A DNA stretch of 64,000 bases from Cladorhizidae sp. MBARI D1340-BT2 (lineage: Eukaryota > Porifera > Demospongiae > Poecilosclerida > Cladorhizidae). Under the pieces are notes generated by a model. The model made no database searches, had not been told where the DNA came from, and was given only the letters and a program-made list of their open reading frames with translations. The stretch spans positions 30,466,276 to 30,530,275 of the forward strand of contig JAQNBH010000014.1 of assembly GCA_028752905.1 (NCBI GenBank), in the 5' to 3' direction. Numbering within the stretch: position 1 is the stretch's first letter; each line of letters starts with the position of its first letter. The position numbers and the translations under genes were made by a program. Below are positions 1 to 13,064 of the stretch, one piece after another.

Positions 1-1100
1 TCACTAGCCAAGTGCCCACCCAGACCGATACCTGTGATCTACCTTACCCCTTCTTATACTGAAGTGTAAGGAGCCTCACTCCTTTGACCTCCCCTAGCTA
101 ACAGGGGCATATATGTGTATATAACAAGACTTAAATATTCCGATGTGCCCACTGGTCAAAGACAGAGCAATACACCATCAGGTCATAAAAGACTAGCTGG
201 CTCAGATCTCTCTAGGACGTTAGCGCCCCCTATCCTTTATAGTCTCTGTTGGTCATGTGACCGGTCTGTTCAATAGATTGTTCTATCTGTATACTGTAAC
301 TTTGCTCTTGTTATTCCTTTCTTTATCTCTTTTGTGGTTGTGTACTGATTGTGTTTGTGGTGGTGTGACTTGTTCTTCTGCCACATCTGGTGGCGCTGGC
401 CAGTCTGGCTTCCCTGACAGGAATCTACCCTCTTCTCCCTTGCTGTGTCAAAAGGTAGATCTCTCTGAATTAAAGCTGTAGGCAGGCAAGAAGGGAAGTG
501 TACTGTATTTACTTGAATGGATACCATGGGTTGAAATAGTTACAGGCACCCTAACCCAGCGAATACTAATCGAGGATGAATTCAATTCGAGGAGTTACAT
601 AATTGATCTCAAACCCAGGCTACAGGCATGCGCAGGCTCATTTAGCATCACAAACAGCTCCTCCTAGTCATTGTTGAGCTCAAGCCAACAACACTAACAC
701 AAAGAATTTGAGTATAGTGAGAGAAAATAGGAGCTAGGGCCTGACCAAAGTTTGCTAGTCCTCAGTCATCAACTAGTGTTCCAGTTCTTCATCTTATTCA
801 AGGCCTGAGTAAAGGTCACCAGAATCCTGACATTCTCCACTTTCTTGCTTGGGAGCGAGCTCATCAATTTGTTGTGTGACTTCAGTTGCCATCTCTCCTT
901 GCTTTAGGCAGTGAGTTTTGCCATCTCCACTGCCATCTTCTTGATGTTCTCAACTTCCCAGCTTGGAATTAAAATTTATCTGCACATGCACGAATTGAAG
1001 TCACATTGTGAATACTATTTGCAGGAGAATACTATACTGTTCAGACCTCATAATGGCGAACACTATTCGTGGGTGAAAACTCTTTGAAGGCAAATTCCAT
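1..1100. other. No gene recognised
   Basis: Both strands hold only short open frames with no recognisable domain, no convincing splice signals and no clear tandem repeat. Pyrimidine-rich stretches and short CA/GT-rich tracts are present. This could be intergenic DNA or the edge of an unrecognised mobile element. Confidence 0.4.
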
Positions 1101-1109
1101 TTGAGTACT

Positions 1110-1133
1110 ATTATATATATATATATATATTAT
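1110..1133. repeat. (TA)n microsatellite
   Basis: An uninterrupted alternating TA tract of about 24 bases. Confidence 0.9.
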
Positions 1134-2004
1134 GGATAGGCACCGACTCTTTAAGTGTTGCCACTTGTAGATATTTCTTATGCATCTACAGAACATAGCT
1201 GTGCATTCTAAAGTTGCCCCAGCTCAGTCTTTATGTTTCTTACCAGAAGTGTCAAGTTATCAACCATTGATCAAAACTAGCTACACATGACGACTTGCGT
1301 AACTCATGAGAGGTTCGAGGTCAGGTACAACTTGAGCAAATTTTGGCTCCCAAATCTCAACTTGTTTGCATTTCACTGACCCAATCCCTAATAGTTTGAT
1401 GTGTTTGTAAAGCACATACTGTAGATGTGATCAAAAGTACGTGCATTGGAAGGTACAGAGTAGAATTTAAGGGAGTCATGCATTTGTGCAAGTCTATACA
1501 CTACATATATAGTATATAGGACCCCCCAAAAAGTTCCGGTTCCGTTGCGTTAATATTCCATTGGCGCTATTGGCAACGTTGTTCCAATGCCGTTTTAAGT
1601 TTGAGGAATCTTTATTTTCTTCGCGTTTCAAACTCGTTCGCGGTTCAATTATCTCGCCCATGTTTGCGCGTTCGTTCTCCCGCCTCGTGCTTCAAGTATA
1701 ATCGGCTTCGAGCACCTGCTGGTTCGTTGTTTGGCAGTCTCTTACTTGTTGGACCGTTCTTAATGTCGTTCTTCATCAAAAGGCCCTAGATGTTAATGCA
1801 AGCCTCGAAGGAATAGAGGAGCTGATGAAGCTGACCAAAGAAACAACTGTTGACTAGCTTCAGTGTCTGCTACAGACCAAGCTAGGACTACAACATTTCA
1901 CTTTGCACCAATTTACGGTGCAGGACCGCTCTAGGATAGACCTTCCGAGGTAGCTATACTGTCAGTTCATCAGACACGCGGAACAAGGTAATCTGTCTAT
2001 CATT
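1134..2004. other. Unassigned; possible decayed coding patch
   Basis: The stretch around 1540-1800 is richer in CpG than its surroundings and has a 62-codon open frame on the plus strand (1601-1789). The next ~180 bases read as plausible protein in one frame (acidic-hydrophobic pattern around EGIEELMKLTKE) but contain an in-frame TAG. No family is recognised. It may be a decayed transposon or exon fragment. Confidence 0.25.
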
Positions 2005-2260
2005 TCTAAAGCTTGCTAAGCTTAGTTTATCTGATAACTTGGTTTAAGCTTACAGTTTATAAGCTGGTTTGGCTTAGCTTAAGGAAGCTTGACTGATTAG
2101 CTTATTCTAAATTTGAAAGGTAAGCTTATGAACATTGCTTTGTCTGGGTTGTGGCTTGGAGTTTAGCTTGGGGGCTTGAAGGACTTCAAGACAGTCTTGC
2201 CCTCTTAGTTACTTTTTGGCAAGCTTAGCTTGTATTTGTGAAACATTTTATTTCCAAATC
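2005..2260. repeat. AAGCTTA/TAAGCTT-rich degenerate tract
   Basis: Short AGCTTA/TAAGCT words recur many times on both strands at irregular spacing, giving a degenerate palindromic low-complexity tract rather than a clean tandem array. A second tract with related words lies at 3190-3440. Confidence 0.5.
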
Positions 2261-3189
2261 TTAAATGCAAGATATTACAATCTTCCCTACCCTACCTTTC
2301 CAGATGAAAAGAATATGGGGGAGATGACTTGTGGCATAGAGGATGTTATATGGATTGGTGAATGCAGTCCAACTTGAGATCCACAGACTGCACTCAGGAT
2401 TGTTTGAACTTGAATGTTGTACTTTACAAAATTGCTATGTATATTTTGTTCACTGGTTACCATAATAATTGAGCAATGAGCATGCATAACTATCACCAGT
2501 GAACTTTCGTGACAATTTAACACAGTATCATGCAAGGCTTGTTAAAGTTGGCTGTCACAACCAAGACTACCCAATTGGCATGACAAAAGACGACAAAGTG
2601 TTTGCATCTCTTGGTGTGTATACCATTTCTCTGACGTACACATTTTTGTGTGAGGCATAGATGAACTTGCCTTGTAGTAGTGGACATCTTCGCATAATAA
2701 AAGATGACAGTCAGTTACAAAACAATATAATTTTCCATTATTTTGCCAGCATACTTGTATGCATGCTGGACTCCAAACACCTTCATTACAGGATCAGATT
2801 CAATAGGGTCCTTGGAGAGGTAGGTGGTTGGAACCAGCAGAGAAGTCGACTAGTATGTGTAAGTCGATGGGGGGCATCAAGGACCAACTTATCTTATAAC
2901 TCAACCATATAAGTCATGAGTTCTGTTGCATGTACAACAAAACATAATAGACATCCACCATGCAATAGAGTAATGCATTGCAGACATTTTATGTTCTTGA
3001 CGTAACTTTTCCACTCTTACATTACACCTGCCACCAAACACATGACCCATCTTCCACCATGCTTAAGGGCTACACAGGCATGAGTTCTCTGTTGGCCAAA
3101 ATATCAATGTGTAAATGCATCATCTCTTGTCTATAATGGTTGAGGTGAGGCCTAACATTCTGACGTGGCTTTTTACATACAAAAGCATA
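2261..3189. other. No gene recognised
   Basis: Open frames up to 83 codons occur, but none has a recognisable motif or good splice context. No repeat was found. Confidence 0.4.
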
Positions 3190-3440
3190 GCTAGGGTTTT
3201 CTAGAAGTTAAGTTTTTTAAGGCAAGTCCTGCTAAGCTACTCGGTGAAGTTTCTCTAAGGCAAGCTACAGAAGCTCCTGTGAGGGCATTAAAAAAAGGGG
3301 GGGGGGGCTTTGTTTTGCAAGCCTTAGTCTACACCAGGCTTTACCTAACACTGCTTAGCAAACCTAACCTCTACAAAACTATATAGCAAGCTTTGTCTAA
3401 GCATCTTGTCTAAACTGAGTAGAAGGCAAAGCTAATAGCT
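3190..3440. repeat. Second AAGCT/AGGCAAG-rich degenerate tract
   Basis: Irregular recurrence of GCAAG, AAGCT and CTAAG words, resembling 2005-2260. A run of six A followed by eleven G sits near 3292-3308. Confidence 0.4.
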
Positions 3441-4958
3441 AATACAAATAGAGCTGAAGGACACTAGTGGGCATAGACCAAAAGGAGAAATAACTAATAC
3501 TCAGCAGTAAACTTCTTGAAGGGCAAAATGACATCTGGGAAGAAGGAAACAAAGTAAAGGGAAAAAACACTCGCTAGATTTAGCATCGAGTTATAACACA
3601 CCTGGCGCCCGCCTAATGTGTGCATGAATGCATGTGCACGCATTTATAAAATAAGTGCTAAGATAAAAAAATTGGAAACGTAAACTTAACAGCGTCTGTT
3701 ATGCGTTCGTCGGGTTTTTCTGCATTGATTCCGCATTTCTGTTTTCCTTGCCCACCGTTGGAACGGGTGCGGAACCAGAACTTTTATTTTGCGCCTACTG
3801 TAGAACACACATGTGAAGGATTGATGCTCAATAACATCAGCACATGGAGTGTAGACCAGCCAGACACACAACTGCTCAGGACTCTCCTGCTTTTTCTCCT
3901 TGAATGTTCATTGTCTACATATTTCATATTTACTGCTCGTGTTCTTGATTGCTCTTTTTCACGGCGCTATTTACCTGCTCTCGGTGTTTGATTCTTTCTC
4001 TCATATCTTAGGTGGTTTAGGTGCTTTGTAGACCTCTCTAGCTTGTCAGTTAGAATGTAAGTGTCAACTGTACTAGTTTTGCATATCAATAAGGAGGAAT
4101 CCCTGGGATGCTGATGATGGCAAGAGAGCCAGAGAGAGAGAAAGGTAGAACAGCAGCAACAAAAGGTTGGGAGATGAAAGCTTTGAGAAGTAAGCAACAA
4201 ATATAGACAGCAAGGAGAGAGCAAGGAATCCTTAAGCAGCTTCAACAACATCAGCAGCTGACACACAATGGACATGCCTGGAGAGTGAAATGATAGCCTA
4301 TATATCGGAAGAGGAATAGTGGACAGGCAGAAGACAACAGGAAAGCAGAGCAGCAAATTTCCATGTATAGGGAAGGGAAAGTTGTATTACTATTTTTATC
4401 AAGCAGGGAATAACCACACACCCTAACTAAACTAGGCACACACACATACTGGGTACATGGACTTCGGGTGATAAGGCTGCCTATTTGCTTTTCATATGGT
4501 CTACTGACCTGTTGTTCTGGAGTGAAATGAGCATATACTGATGAACTAGCAGGTTCTAGCAGTGGCCCACTGGAGCTAGGAAGGTCTTTCACATGCTAAG
4601 GGTAACTGTACAAAGACTTACTAGCCATGGTCTCTGCTCAACCTTGACCTCTCGAGCTATGGCCAGACCCTTTACCAAATGCTAAATGGTCCATGAATTA
4701 TTTAAAAAGTTATAATTTTCATTCAGTAAATATTTATTTGAATAATTTGAAAATTAGCACCAATTTAAAAAAAATGCCCTCTGCATGGAAGCAAGAGAAC
4801 ATTACAGCCATACTCACTGCTGAGGTCTGTTTTCTTGTTATTTTCTAAACTTTGCAGGTATTGTAAACTTCAGTTGAGCTGACTTGTTTTGCTTTGTTTT
4901 TTGTTTTGTTGTGCAAGTTAATATTATTATGCCAAATATATGCACTTGTTTCTTTTAG
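3441..4958. other. No gene recognised; may contain intron of the following gene
   Basis: No coding signal can be supported. Because the exon starting at 4959 needs an upstream exon ending in phase 1, some of this stretch is probably intron, but no upstream exon was identified. Confidence 0.35.
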
Positions 4959-6804
4959 ATCTTCCAACTATTCCACCTTCAAACTTTAAGTTTATGAACT
5001 CTTCCACCTTCATACATGGGGGACGTCTATTAGCAGTGGAGTGGAATACGAATCCTACCGCCATGGGGTACATGCTTTCCTGTGAAAATCACATGTGTGA
5101 GCGGAAAATGTTCAACAGTAGTACGAATGCTGCTGTTCTTACTGCATTCATCAAGACAGAAGTGACCATAATATTAACAGGATATTTTCAATGTTCCACT
5201 ACGACCGATAGAGTGGCTGGAGGACAAGCAGTTACACCTTCTACACCTTCTACACCTTCTACACCTTCTACACCTGAATCCCAAGGTATTTACAACATTA
5301 GATGCCTATCATGCAGGAAGGGGGGAAGGAGAAATTGGGCTACATTTAAACGTGAACACCCTATATGAAAGGGGCCTTGCCTTGCATTAATTGTTGGTGT
5401 CCCAATGTTTAGTGTTGCTGCTTCACTGCAGGCTGCATGTGGAGAAGTTGTGGACAAGAGCATATGCTAGAAAGAAAAGGTGGACTAGTTTCAGTGAACG
5501 TTCACGAGCAAAGAGGCCAGCAGTGTATTTAAGTCTAAAATGAACAACTGGAAGAGTATCTGGTCCAGTTGGTAGTCCTACATTGGACCATGCTGGTCTC
5601 TTCACTGTGTTCTTCATAATTGATGATGCACATTAATTGGAACTTCCAATTACACATAATATGAGTCGAGTGTATGTTGGAAGCTCACAGATAGCTGCTG
5701 CTATCTGGCTGTGTCACAAAATTTAAGGCTATAGTACTTTCCATCTCAGCTCCAAACTGGAATTAGTAGAATTGTTCCATCATGCATGCTCAAAACTCTA
5801 AAGGTACCCTTGCCTTCTGCCTTATATCTGGTCTATCCAGGTTAAAAAAAGAGAGAAATTCCAACATACAAGACAGACAAAATGCTGCAAAAGGGTCCAA
5901 AACGAGCTACTTCTTAACACAAAGCAAGAAAATGGTTGTCTTAAATACACAAAGTTTTGTCTAGATCGGCCCATGATTTTCTATACCCGACACTGCCCAG
6001 ACAAAAGAGAATAATTGATGTATACTGTTGTTAAAGCTAGTCTTTCTGGATGCCACAGCAGCTTGAGAACACAATAGCAGGCGTACCCGGCGCTTTCCAG
6101 GGACAGGAGGAGGGAGGGAAGAATTAAAGCAGTATTAATTATAGCTGCATTCCAAAATGCTGCATTCCAAAATTCAAAATCCTACCTCATTAAAGGTTCC
6201 TGACGGCTCCCCATGAAGCAGACTGGGTTTGCTAAAGGAGATCTTTAATGCGGAATGGAGGACATCGTTAATTTTATATTGTCATTTTTGCCACCTTGTA
6301 AGTAAAATATACATGTACCTAACTGGATTTTGCATTGTGAAATCTACTGTGACAATACTTGCATCACTGTTTGTGTATGTGTGTGGGCAATGCCCGGGTA
6401 CTCCTACCAGTGTGCTAATAATACAGTGCCTGCTAAAGAAGCTTCTTTAATTTATAATAATGGAAGTCTCTACCCAGTGGTTTGGTCAGGTCTAATTATT
6501 CTTGATTTAATACTCCATCTCTTTGCAGAAATCACTGTAATTGGACTCACTGTAGGCCTGGCAGTAGCCATTATCCTGCTGGTGGTGACCGGCATTGGAT
6601 ATTTAATTCATGTGGTAAGTGGTGTGTGTGTGTGTGCATGCACTATCATTGAACTCTCTTACAATGTTGTGTCACTTCATGTGCTACATGCACTGTGTAG
6701 AGGTCCACCCTCCACATACAGGACCAGCAGAGCCATCCCACGCAGGACGCACACCTAGCAAGGTTCACCAGCACTCCGATGGAGAAGACCTAATAAGGAG
6801 ATAA
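4959..6804 (+). CDS. Single-pass membrane protein, 3' exons (partial)
   Basis: Three exons fit in phase. Exon A (4959-5285) follows a TTTTAG acceptor, enters and leaves in phase 1, and encodes ~109 residues. They suggest an extracellular Ig/FN3-like beta-sandwich module: a Trp in AVEWN, paired Cys, a YFQC near the end and NSST glycosylation sites, then a Thr/Pro/Ser stalk made of TPS repeats. Exon B (6529-6614) follows a TTTGCAG acceptor, completes the split Glu codon, encodes one ~25-residue transmembrane helix (ITVIGLTVGLAVAIILLVV) and ends at GTAAGT in phase 0. Exon C (6703-6804) encodes a ~33-residue basic, His/Pro-rich tail ending DLIRR and stop. Together they read as the C-terminal end of a type I surface receptor or adhesion protein. 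N-terminal exons and signal peptide are not identified and ligand and function are unknown. The donor of exon A (GTATTT) is weak. The start of exon C could be 6701, which gives another frame; 6703 keeps the longer tail. Confidence 0.6.
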
Positions 6805-8569
6805 TGATAGAGCGTTAATAGTTAACACATTAGAACCTATCTGCCTGACGCTTAATTATCTATTTATATTGACTTACCTGAACCTACCTGTATGCAATAC
6901 ATTTGTGTCGTGTCTGTGTATGTTGACCACCCACTTGGAATTCACCTTAATTACTTCCTGGCAGTATGGGTATTTAAGCCCAGCCGCCAGGACTATCTAT
7001 TGCTTAGACTCACAATCCGAAATCCTAATCAACACTGAAATTAAAAGCCTAAACGTCTCTGGCTTCCAGGGTTAGTTACGACAGTAGGAGACGTCTAAGA
7101 CTGGTGGCAGCAGCACCAAAAGGGGTCATTACTTCAGTCTCGACCCCCACACACTGCATAGAGGGCATATAAACTTCCTCTACTGTAGCAAGTAGTATTG
7201 TTAATGTAAGGACTACTATTATTACAATGGGTGGGTTTTGCCCCACCATTCTTTACACCCAATATTCTATTTATATAAAAGTTCAGTGCATGAGCACAAG
7301 ACCCAACATCCTTATAGAGGGTGCTTTCAAGGAGATTAATATTCACAATCTTCATGGCTACCATCCAATCCATAAATAGGCACGACAAGGAGTAATAGGG
7401 CATGCTGTGGCTTGCACTACACAGTCCACGAACATCCCCTCCCCCCTCCCCCAGAAGTCACTCTTCTGAAAGTATGAATGCTCCAGAGAAAGTGCTGTCT
7501 GGAGTGAGTGGAGAAAGCTTGGCAGGCAGTCACCACTGAAGTGATAATGAAATCCTTCAAAACTTGCAGCATTTTAGTTGAGGTAGATGGTCATAGGATT
7601 TGAGTCCGGGCAAGCAGCAGACAGTGCTGCAGGAAATATCACCAGCAAGACAGCCAAAATCCACAGAAAAGATGAGAGAGACTGAGGATGATGATCCCAT
7701 GACAAGCAATGGAACTGACTACGAAGAAGATGAAGCTAGAATAGCGGACGAAGGCTAGAACATGAACACTGATAATTATCACCTGTTCGCGATGTCATGC
7801 AACTATTATGCACATGTCTATTAGTATTACATTCTTAACATGAATGAATGTGTTATAGCCAGGCCTCAGTAAAGTCATCCTTTCTTATATAACCAACACT
7901 CAGTTACATATAACAACACCACATTTAATACACACCCCAAGTAGTTCTGTGGAACCTCCTGCCCTGTTCCTGGGCACTCTTGTACACATTTGAGTTACCT
8001 CGGCAAATTAGCATGTATTACTGCATTTGATGAGCACAGACTGCACTGTCATATCATACCTCATTGTATCGGTGCCCACAACCTGAACTTGCAACATTTA
8101 TTTATTTAATATTTTGCCAATTGGGTCAGCCTGAAAGAGAGAAGCTTTTTTCTACTTGATCTTAGTCTAAGGTCTTAGAAACAAAGGGGTGTGGCAGCCT
8201 AGAACAAAGCAGATGATGTAGCAGTGCCTCATACTGCATGTGAGGGTGTGTGATGAGGCACCTTCACATGGACATTGAAGGACCAAACACATGGCAGGTC
8301 CCTGGGCATGACAACACTGTGGTTTTATATTTTACTAGTACACCCACCCTGAGAGTTGTCAAGCTGGTGCAGGATAAGTGACAGTGAACAGTGTACTCTG
8401 CCATTCTTGTCTATGGCCAGGATCTGCCTGATCGCCACACAGCAGTGGTAGTTTAGTGCCTGTTGACTTCCTTCATGTCTTGCAGCATTTGGTTGGTATC
8501 TTGTAGGCACAGTGGTGTAGCATTGGCACCTCATCCACACTGAGGAAGCAGCATCCTCTCAAAGTTATA
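6805..8569. other. No gene recognised; LTR-like stretch near 6900-7110
   Basis: Directly 3' of the membrane-protein gene. The stretch 6960-7110 has a TATA-like GGTATTTAAG, an ATTAAAAG polyadenylation-like signal and, at about 7099, TGGTGGCAGCAG. That last string resembles the primer-binding-site context next to the LTR at 31414. It could be a retroelement LTR with its leader, but no second LTR or coding part was found. The remainder shows nothing. Confidence 0.3.
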
Positions 8570-8765
8570 TGACTCTGGCCAGGGTTGTTCCATGCTGATG
8601 CTGTAGTGGCTGTACCTGTATGGCTCTGGTCAGTGTTGTTCCATGCTTGATGCTATAGCTGGCTGTACCTATACGACTCTGGCAATGGGTTGTTCCATGC
8701 TTGATGCTGTAGCTGGCTCTACTTGTATGGCTCTGGCCAGGGTTGGTCCATGCTTGATGCTGCAA
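8570..8765. repeat. Short minisatellite, ~52-bp unit
   Basis: About four imperfect copies of a ~52-53-bp unit containing GGTTGTTCCATGCTTGATGC (copies near 8584, 8636, 8689 and 8742). The overlapping open frames are by-products of the repeat. Confidence 0.75.
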
Positions 8766-9527
8766 ATGGGCCGATCCAAGCAGTGGGTATCCGGGGGCAC
8801 CTGGAAAATGCTGTGCACTGTTTGGCCTTCCTGGAGGGAGTGTGGCTGCAGTGTCACTTGAAGCAGAAGCCATCACAATCCTGCCCCTGGACTCGATCTT
8901 GGCAAACATTAGATTGATCAAATAGATCATGCCCGGGCCACCCTGAACATCCAAGAACATAATGTCTGCAAAGAGACACCACTTGCACTACACTTTAAAA
9001 CAATGTCACCTCTTTGTGGAATTCTTGCCTCTCTTTGGTTGTCGTTGACGTCCTCTCACTACTACCAGCTTCATTAAGTGGGTGTGGACTTGGTGCTGGT
9101 CCTCGGTAAGCTTCTCCTGGACTTGCAAGACTATTGTTTCTTGTCGTTGATTGTCTCTCGCCAGTAGTCCGATGCCAGCTGTCCTACCACCTCCCCCCCC
9201 TTATGCTGGGTAACATACGCCTCCAGCCTGCCATGATCACTTTATGCTCAAGGTTTCTCAGGTACTGGTTGTAGGCAGCTTAGTTGTAGCTGGCCTCCCA
9301 ATCAATCTATCACACATAGCCCTGTGACCAATATAGCATGCCTGTTCACACACGGCAAGAGACAAGGATGCATTCATCACTTGAGGACTCTACCAGGTAA
9401 CCGCAGTTGATATGCTGGCTAGCCTAGCAACAACAAATGTAAACAACACACTTGAAATACTTTTTTTCTTTCTAGCTTGTCATTTCCTGCCTTCAGTTCT
9501 ACCCCATATATTATACTCACTTTATTT
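8766..9527. other. No gene recognised
   Basis: No supported coding region or repeat. A T-rich stretch leads into the adjacent trinucleotide microsatellite. Confidence 0.4.
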
Positions 9528-9773
<246 letters not shown>

Positions 9774-9787
9774 TTGAAAAAGCTAAT

Positions 9788-10342
9788 ATGAAGCTAATAA
9801 CGTTTTCCATTGTAAACTTCACCATTTCGGCACTATATTATTGTTGTAGGAGTGCAGGGCAAGATGTAGCATTGCTAGTAAACAGATCTCTGTGTGAGTT
9901 CTGGGATAGTTTTTGGATACTAAGTTACGCTCCTTTTGGTGAAATACATCAGTATCAACCAGAACTTGAAACTTCTTACGCAAATGTGACCATTACCTGT
10001 TTTCTGTTTAACAACATCAAGGTTTGTGTGTGTTGCCAAAACAATGGCGACCTTTGCAAACACTGGCCAACCCAGGCTGGTGGTGAATGCCAACACAACT
10101 TGTTTTCTCCTCTTCATGAAGAGAAGATTTCAATATGTGCAGTCTACTTGCAGTACATAGAACTTTTGCTCATACAGTTTGGGCATACAGAGGTGACAAA
10201 CATTCTGACACTCCTACTTTATTACTTACCAAATTCCCTTGATCTCTTCACACCCTTGATCACTTTGCACCCTCGAATAGCTCACTCCCAAGCTCCAATA
10301 TTCTGTGAAATAGCTTATGCCTTCAAATTGTTTGTGCATTAA
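9788..10342 (+). other. Orphan 184-codon open frame, unrecognised
   Basis: An open frame starting just after the TTA array. Its product would be hydrophobic and Cys-rich in the middle (CVCCQNNGDLCKHW) with Asn-glycosylation-like sites. No family is recognised. A TTGTTGTAG acceptor-like site near 9850 could make part of it an exon, and codon use is not decisive. It may be chance or a fragment of a surface-protein gene. Confidence 0.15.
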
Positions 10343-12319
10343 TCCTTATTTGATGATTAATACCCAACAAAGTGTGCACATGCTGTTGGGTCTGAGTGAG
10401 GATGTGTGTGCCCTTTTCACTCTTCAGCTGCTCATTGAAATAGGCCACACCTCAATCGCCTCCCCTCATAGAGTAAGGCTGGTTCTAGCTGTTGAATGAA
10501 TAGTTGGCATGTACACTATTCTAGTCTATTGCAGAGAAATTAGAAACTTAAATCTCTTGACTACTACTAGGTATGGGATGTTTCCAAAGTGATCTCTTGT
10601 TGGGTGGCCATGCACAGAGCTTCTTCTTAATGCAGCTCAACTACTGCCATCAGTTCTCAAACTCCTGCACACAAAATAGAGCACACCTAATATAAAATTA
10701 AAGGTTTGGAGTCAGAGCCTTATGTGCTTTTCTGGATTGGCAGAGATCAGTCCCACACAAATAGTGGTCGTTGTGCCTGCATGCTTACTGTGAGCATTCC
10801 ATGAGCTACACAACAACATGTCCCACAGGTGCCAGCTAGAATGGTAGATACAGTTATAGTGATCTATCCTTTTGGAAGAAAACTTGCATGCCTTATAATA
10901 TCTCTATTGACTTTTGAACACACTTTGTCAATGACTATAGGTAGTAGCTCAAAGTTGTGTTAATGTTTGTGATTTGGGCAGTTGTAGGTGGCAGCCACAC
11001 ATGCTAAGCTAGCGCTGCTGTACCACTCTAAATTTGGTTTCTCCAGCACTGATGTGCATATACCCATACATAGACATCACCACACCTTCAGACTGGTCAC
11101 CATACCAAGGCTGCAGCTGCCAGTTACAGGGTGTGTTAATAACACCTCATAAACTACTACACATGTCCCTGGAGGACACCTATATATCCACCTAGCCCAA
11201 ATCCAACCTTTCTACCAGTAAGTCAGCTGCTGTATAAGTAGCTAGTTATGCTGATGACCAGACTAACAGAAATGTTTGAGATTCTTTAATAGGAACTGCG
11301 ATTAGTATTTACTTCCGTTCAATTTACCTGCGATTACTATTGGAAAGGGCAGTTACAATTAGAAAGATGTGCTTACTTGATTAGTTGTGAAGGAGTTCAA
11401 GTACCTGTTTGGAGGACTTCTAATTGTTTGTGTGGCCGTGGCTCAATGTTGAGTTAAGGCTGATTCACAATATACAAAATGCTCAAGTGGTGCGATGCGT
11501 CGTTGTTTATTTATTGTGAAGACAAAATTGCATCGCATCATACAGCTTGAATATATTCCAGCGGCGTTGTGACTTGCGATTGCATCATTCTGGCGTGCGT
11601 TTATTTGAGTTATTCGTCATTCCGGTGTGCTTTATTTTGAAAAAGCTGGTTATTTCAAATCTAAACGGACGACCAAAGGCTTGTCGAGAGTAAGCAGAGT
11701 AATCTAGTAGTTCATCACTGGCAAGGCTGCTCCTGTAGTTACCCTAACCCTTTCCTCAGTCCCATTGCAATAGGTCACTATGAGATGTGGCAGCATTATC
11801 TGACAAGAAGGCTTGCATCCATGCAAGTTGTGTTATTCACAAGGAGAGTGGATTAGCAAACCAATAACACAATATATCTTAGTGCACATACTATTAACTT
11901 CATGAACTGCCCAGCCAAGTGCCTCTTTTTATTCTCAGAAGCCATGGCTCTGCAGGGGAAAAACTGTCAAAAAGAACCAACTCGGACTCAAAGAATAAAA
12001 TAAAATATTATAAACTAGAGGGAAGTCGATAGACCGCATACCCTCAACATACTGTAGCATGACAACAATTAGAAATTTGAAGTTAGCTATAGCATCTTTA
12101 GCAGGCATCTTCCTGCACTCATCAGTCACGTGACTGCGCTGACTCATGAACAAACACACACTAAAGTGAGGACGAGGACTTTCTCACGTGAATGAAAATC
12201 AGAAGAAGCATATGGAAGATAAAACAACAAATGTCGTTTCTCAGGCATTGGGGCCACAAACCGAACAGGTGACCTCGCGGGCTGCATACATCCCTCGGGC
12301 CTCAGGTTGGGGTCACCTG
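10343..12319. other. No gene recognised
   Basis: No domain-bearing open frame and no tandem repeat. The sequence is AT-rich with scattered short frames under 75 codons. Confidence 0.4.
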
Positions 12320-12966
12320 GTATAGATGATGTCATGCAGTGCACACCTGTGCGTTCAGTAGTGATGGTATAGATGATGTCATGCAGTGCATACCTGTGTG
12401 TCCAGTATTGATGGTAGTAGATGATGTCATGCAGTGCACACTGTGTGTCCAGTATTGATGGAGTAGATGATGTCATGCAGTGCACACCTGTGTGTTCATT
12501 ATTGATGGTATAGATGATGTCATGCAGTGCATACCTGTGTGTTCAGTTGGTATAGATGATGTCATGCAGTGCATACCTGTGTGTCCAGTATTGATGGTAG
12601 TAGATGATGTCATGCAGTGCATACCTGTGTGTCCAGTATTGATGGTAGTAGATGATGTCATGCAGTTCACACCTGTGTGTCCAGTATTGATGGTAGTAGA
12701 TGATGTCATGCAGTGCATACCTGTGTGTTCATTATTGATTATAGTAGATGATGTCATGCAGTGCACACCTGTGTGTCCAGTATTAATGGTAGTAGATGAT
12801 GTCATGCAGTGCATACCTGTGTGTTCATTATTGATGGTATACATGATGTCATGCAGTGCATACCTGTGTGTCCAGTATTGATGGAGTAGATGATGTCATG
12901 CAGTGCATACCTGTGTGTCCAGTATTGATGGTAGTAGATGATGTCATGCAGTGCATACCTGTGTTC
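12320..12966. repeat. Minisatellite, 43-48-bp unit, ~14 copies
   Basis: Tandem units contain ATGATGTCATGCAGTGCA, then CACCTGTGTGTCCAGTATTG. The core ATGATGTCATGCAGT occurs 14 times. Unit length varies (about 43-48 bp) through small indels near GTATTGATGGTAGTAG. Open frames on both strands are repeat artefacts. The unit resembles the 44-bp unit at 16880-17330. Confidence 0.92.
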
Positions 12967-13026
12967 ACCTTTGCTATCATCATCCTCGTCTGAACCACTT
13001 TGATCTCATTAATACCCAACCTATAT

Positions 13027-13031
13027 GTATG

Positions 13032-13063
<32 letters not shown>

Positions 13064-13064
13064 A
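13027..13064. repeat. (TA)n microsatellite with TG interruptions
   Basis: An alternating TA tract of about 38 bases interrupted by TG. The following ACATGTATTAGGTGGAGA recurs almost exactly after the minisatellite at 17360, which ties the two repeat fields together. Confidence 0.85.

Noticed and set aside
1300..1330. tRNA B-box-like GAGGTTCGAGGTCAGG
   Set aside because: No A box at the right distance and no foldable acceptor stem; no tRNA gene was supported anywhere.
4770..4830. Possible extra exon (ENITAILTAE) upstream of the membrane-protein gene
   Set aside because: Ending at the nearby GT in the phase needed by the next exon creates a stop codon; no good acceptor.
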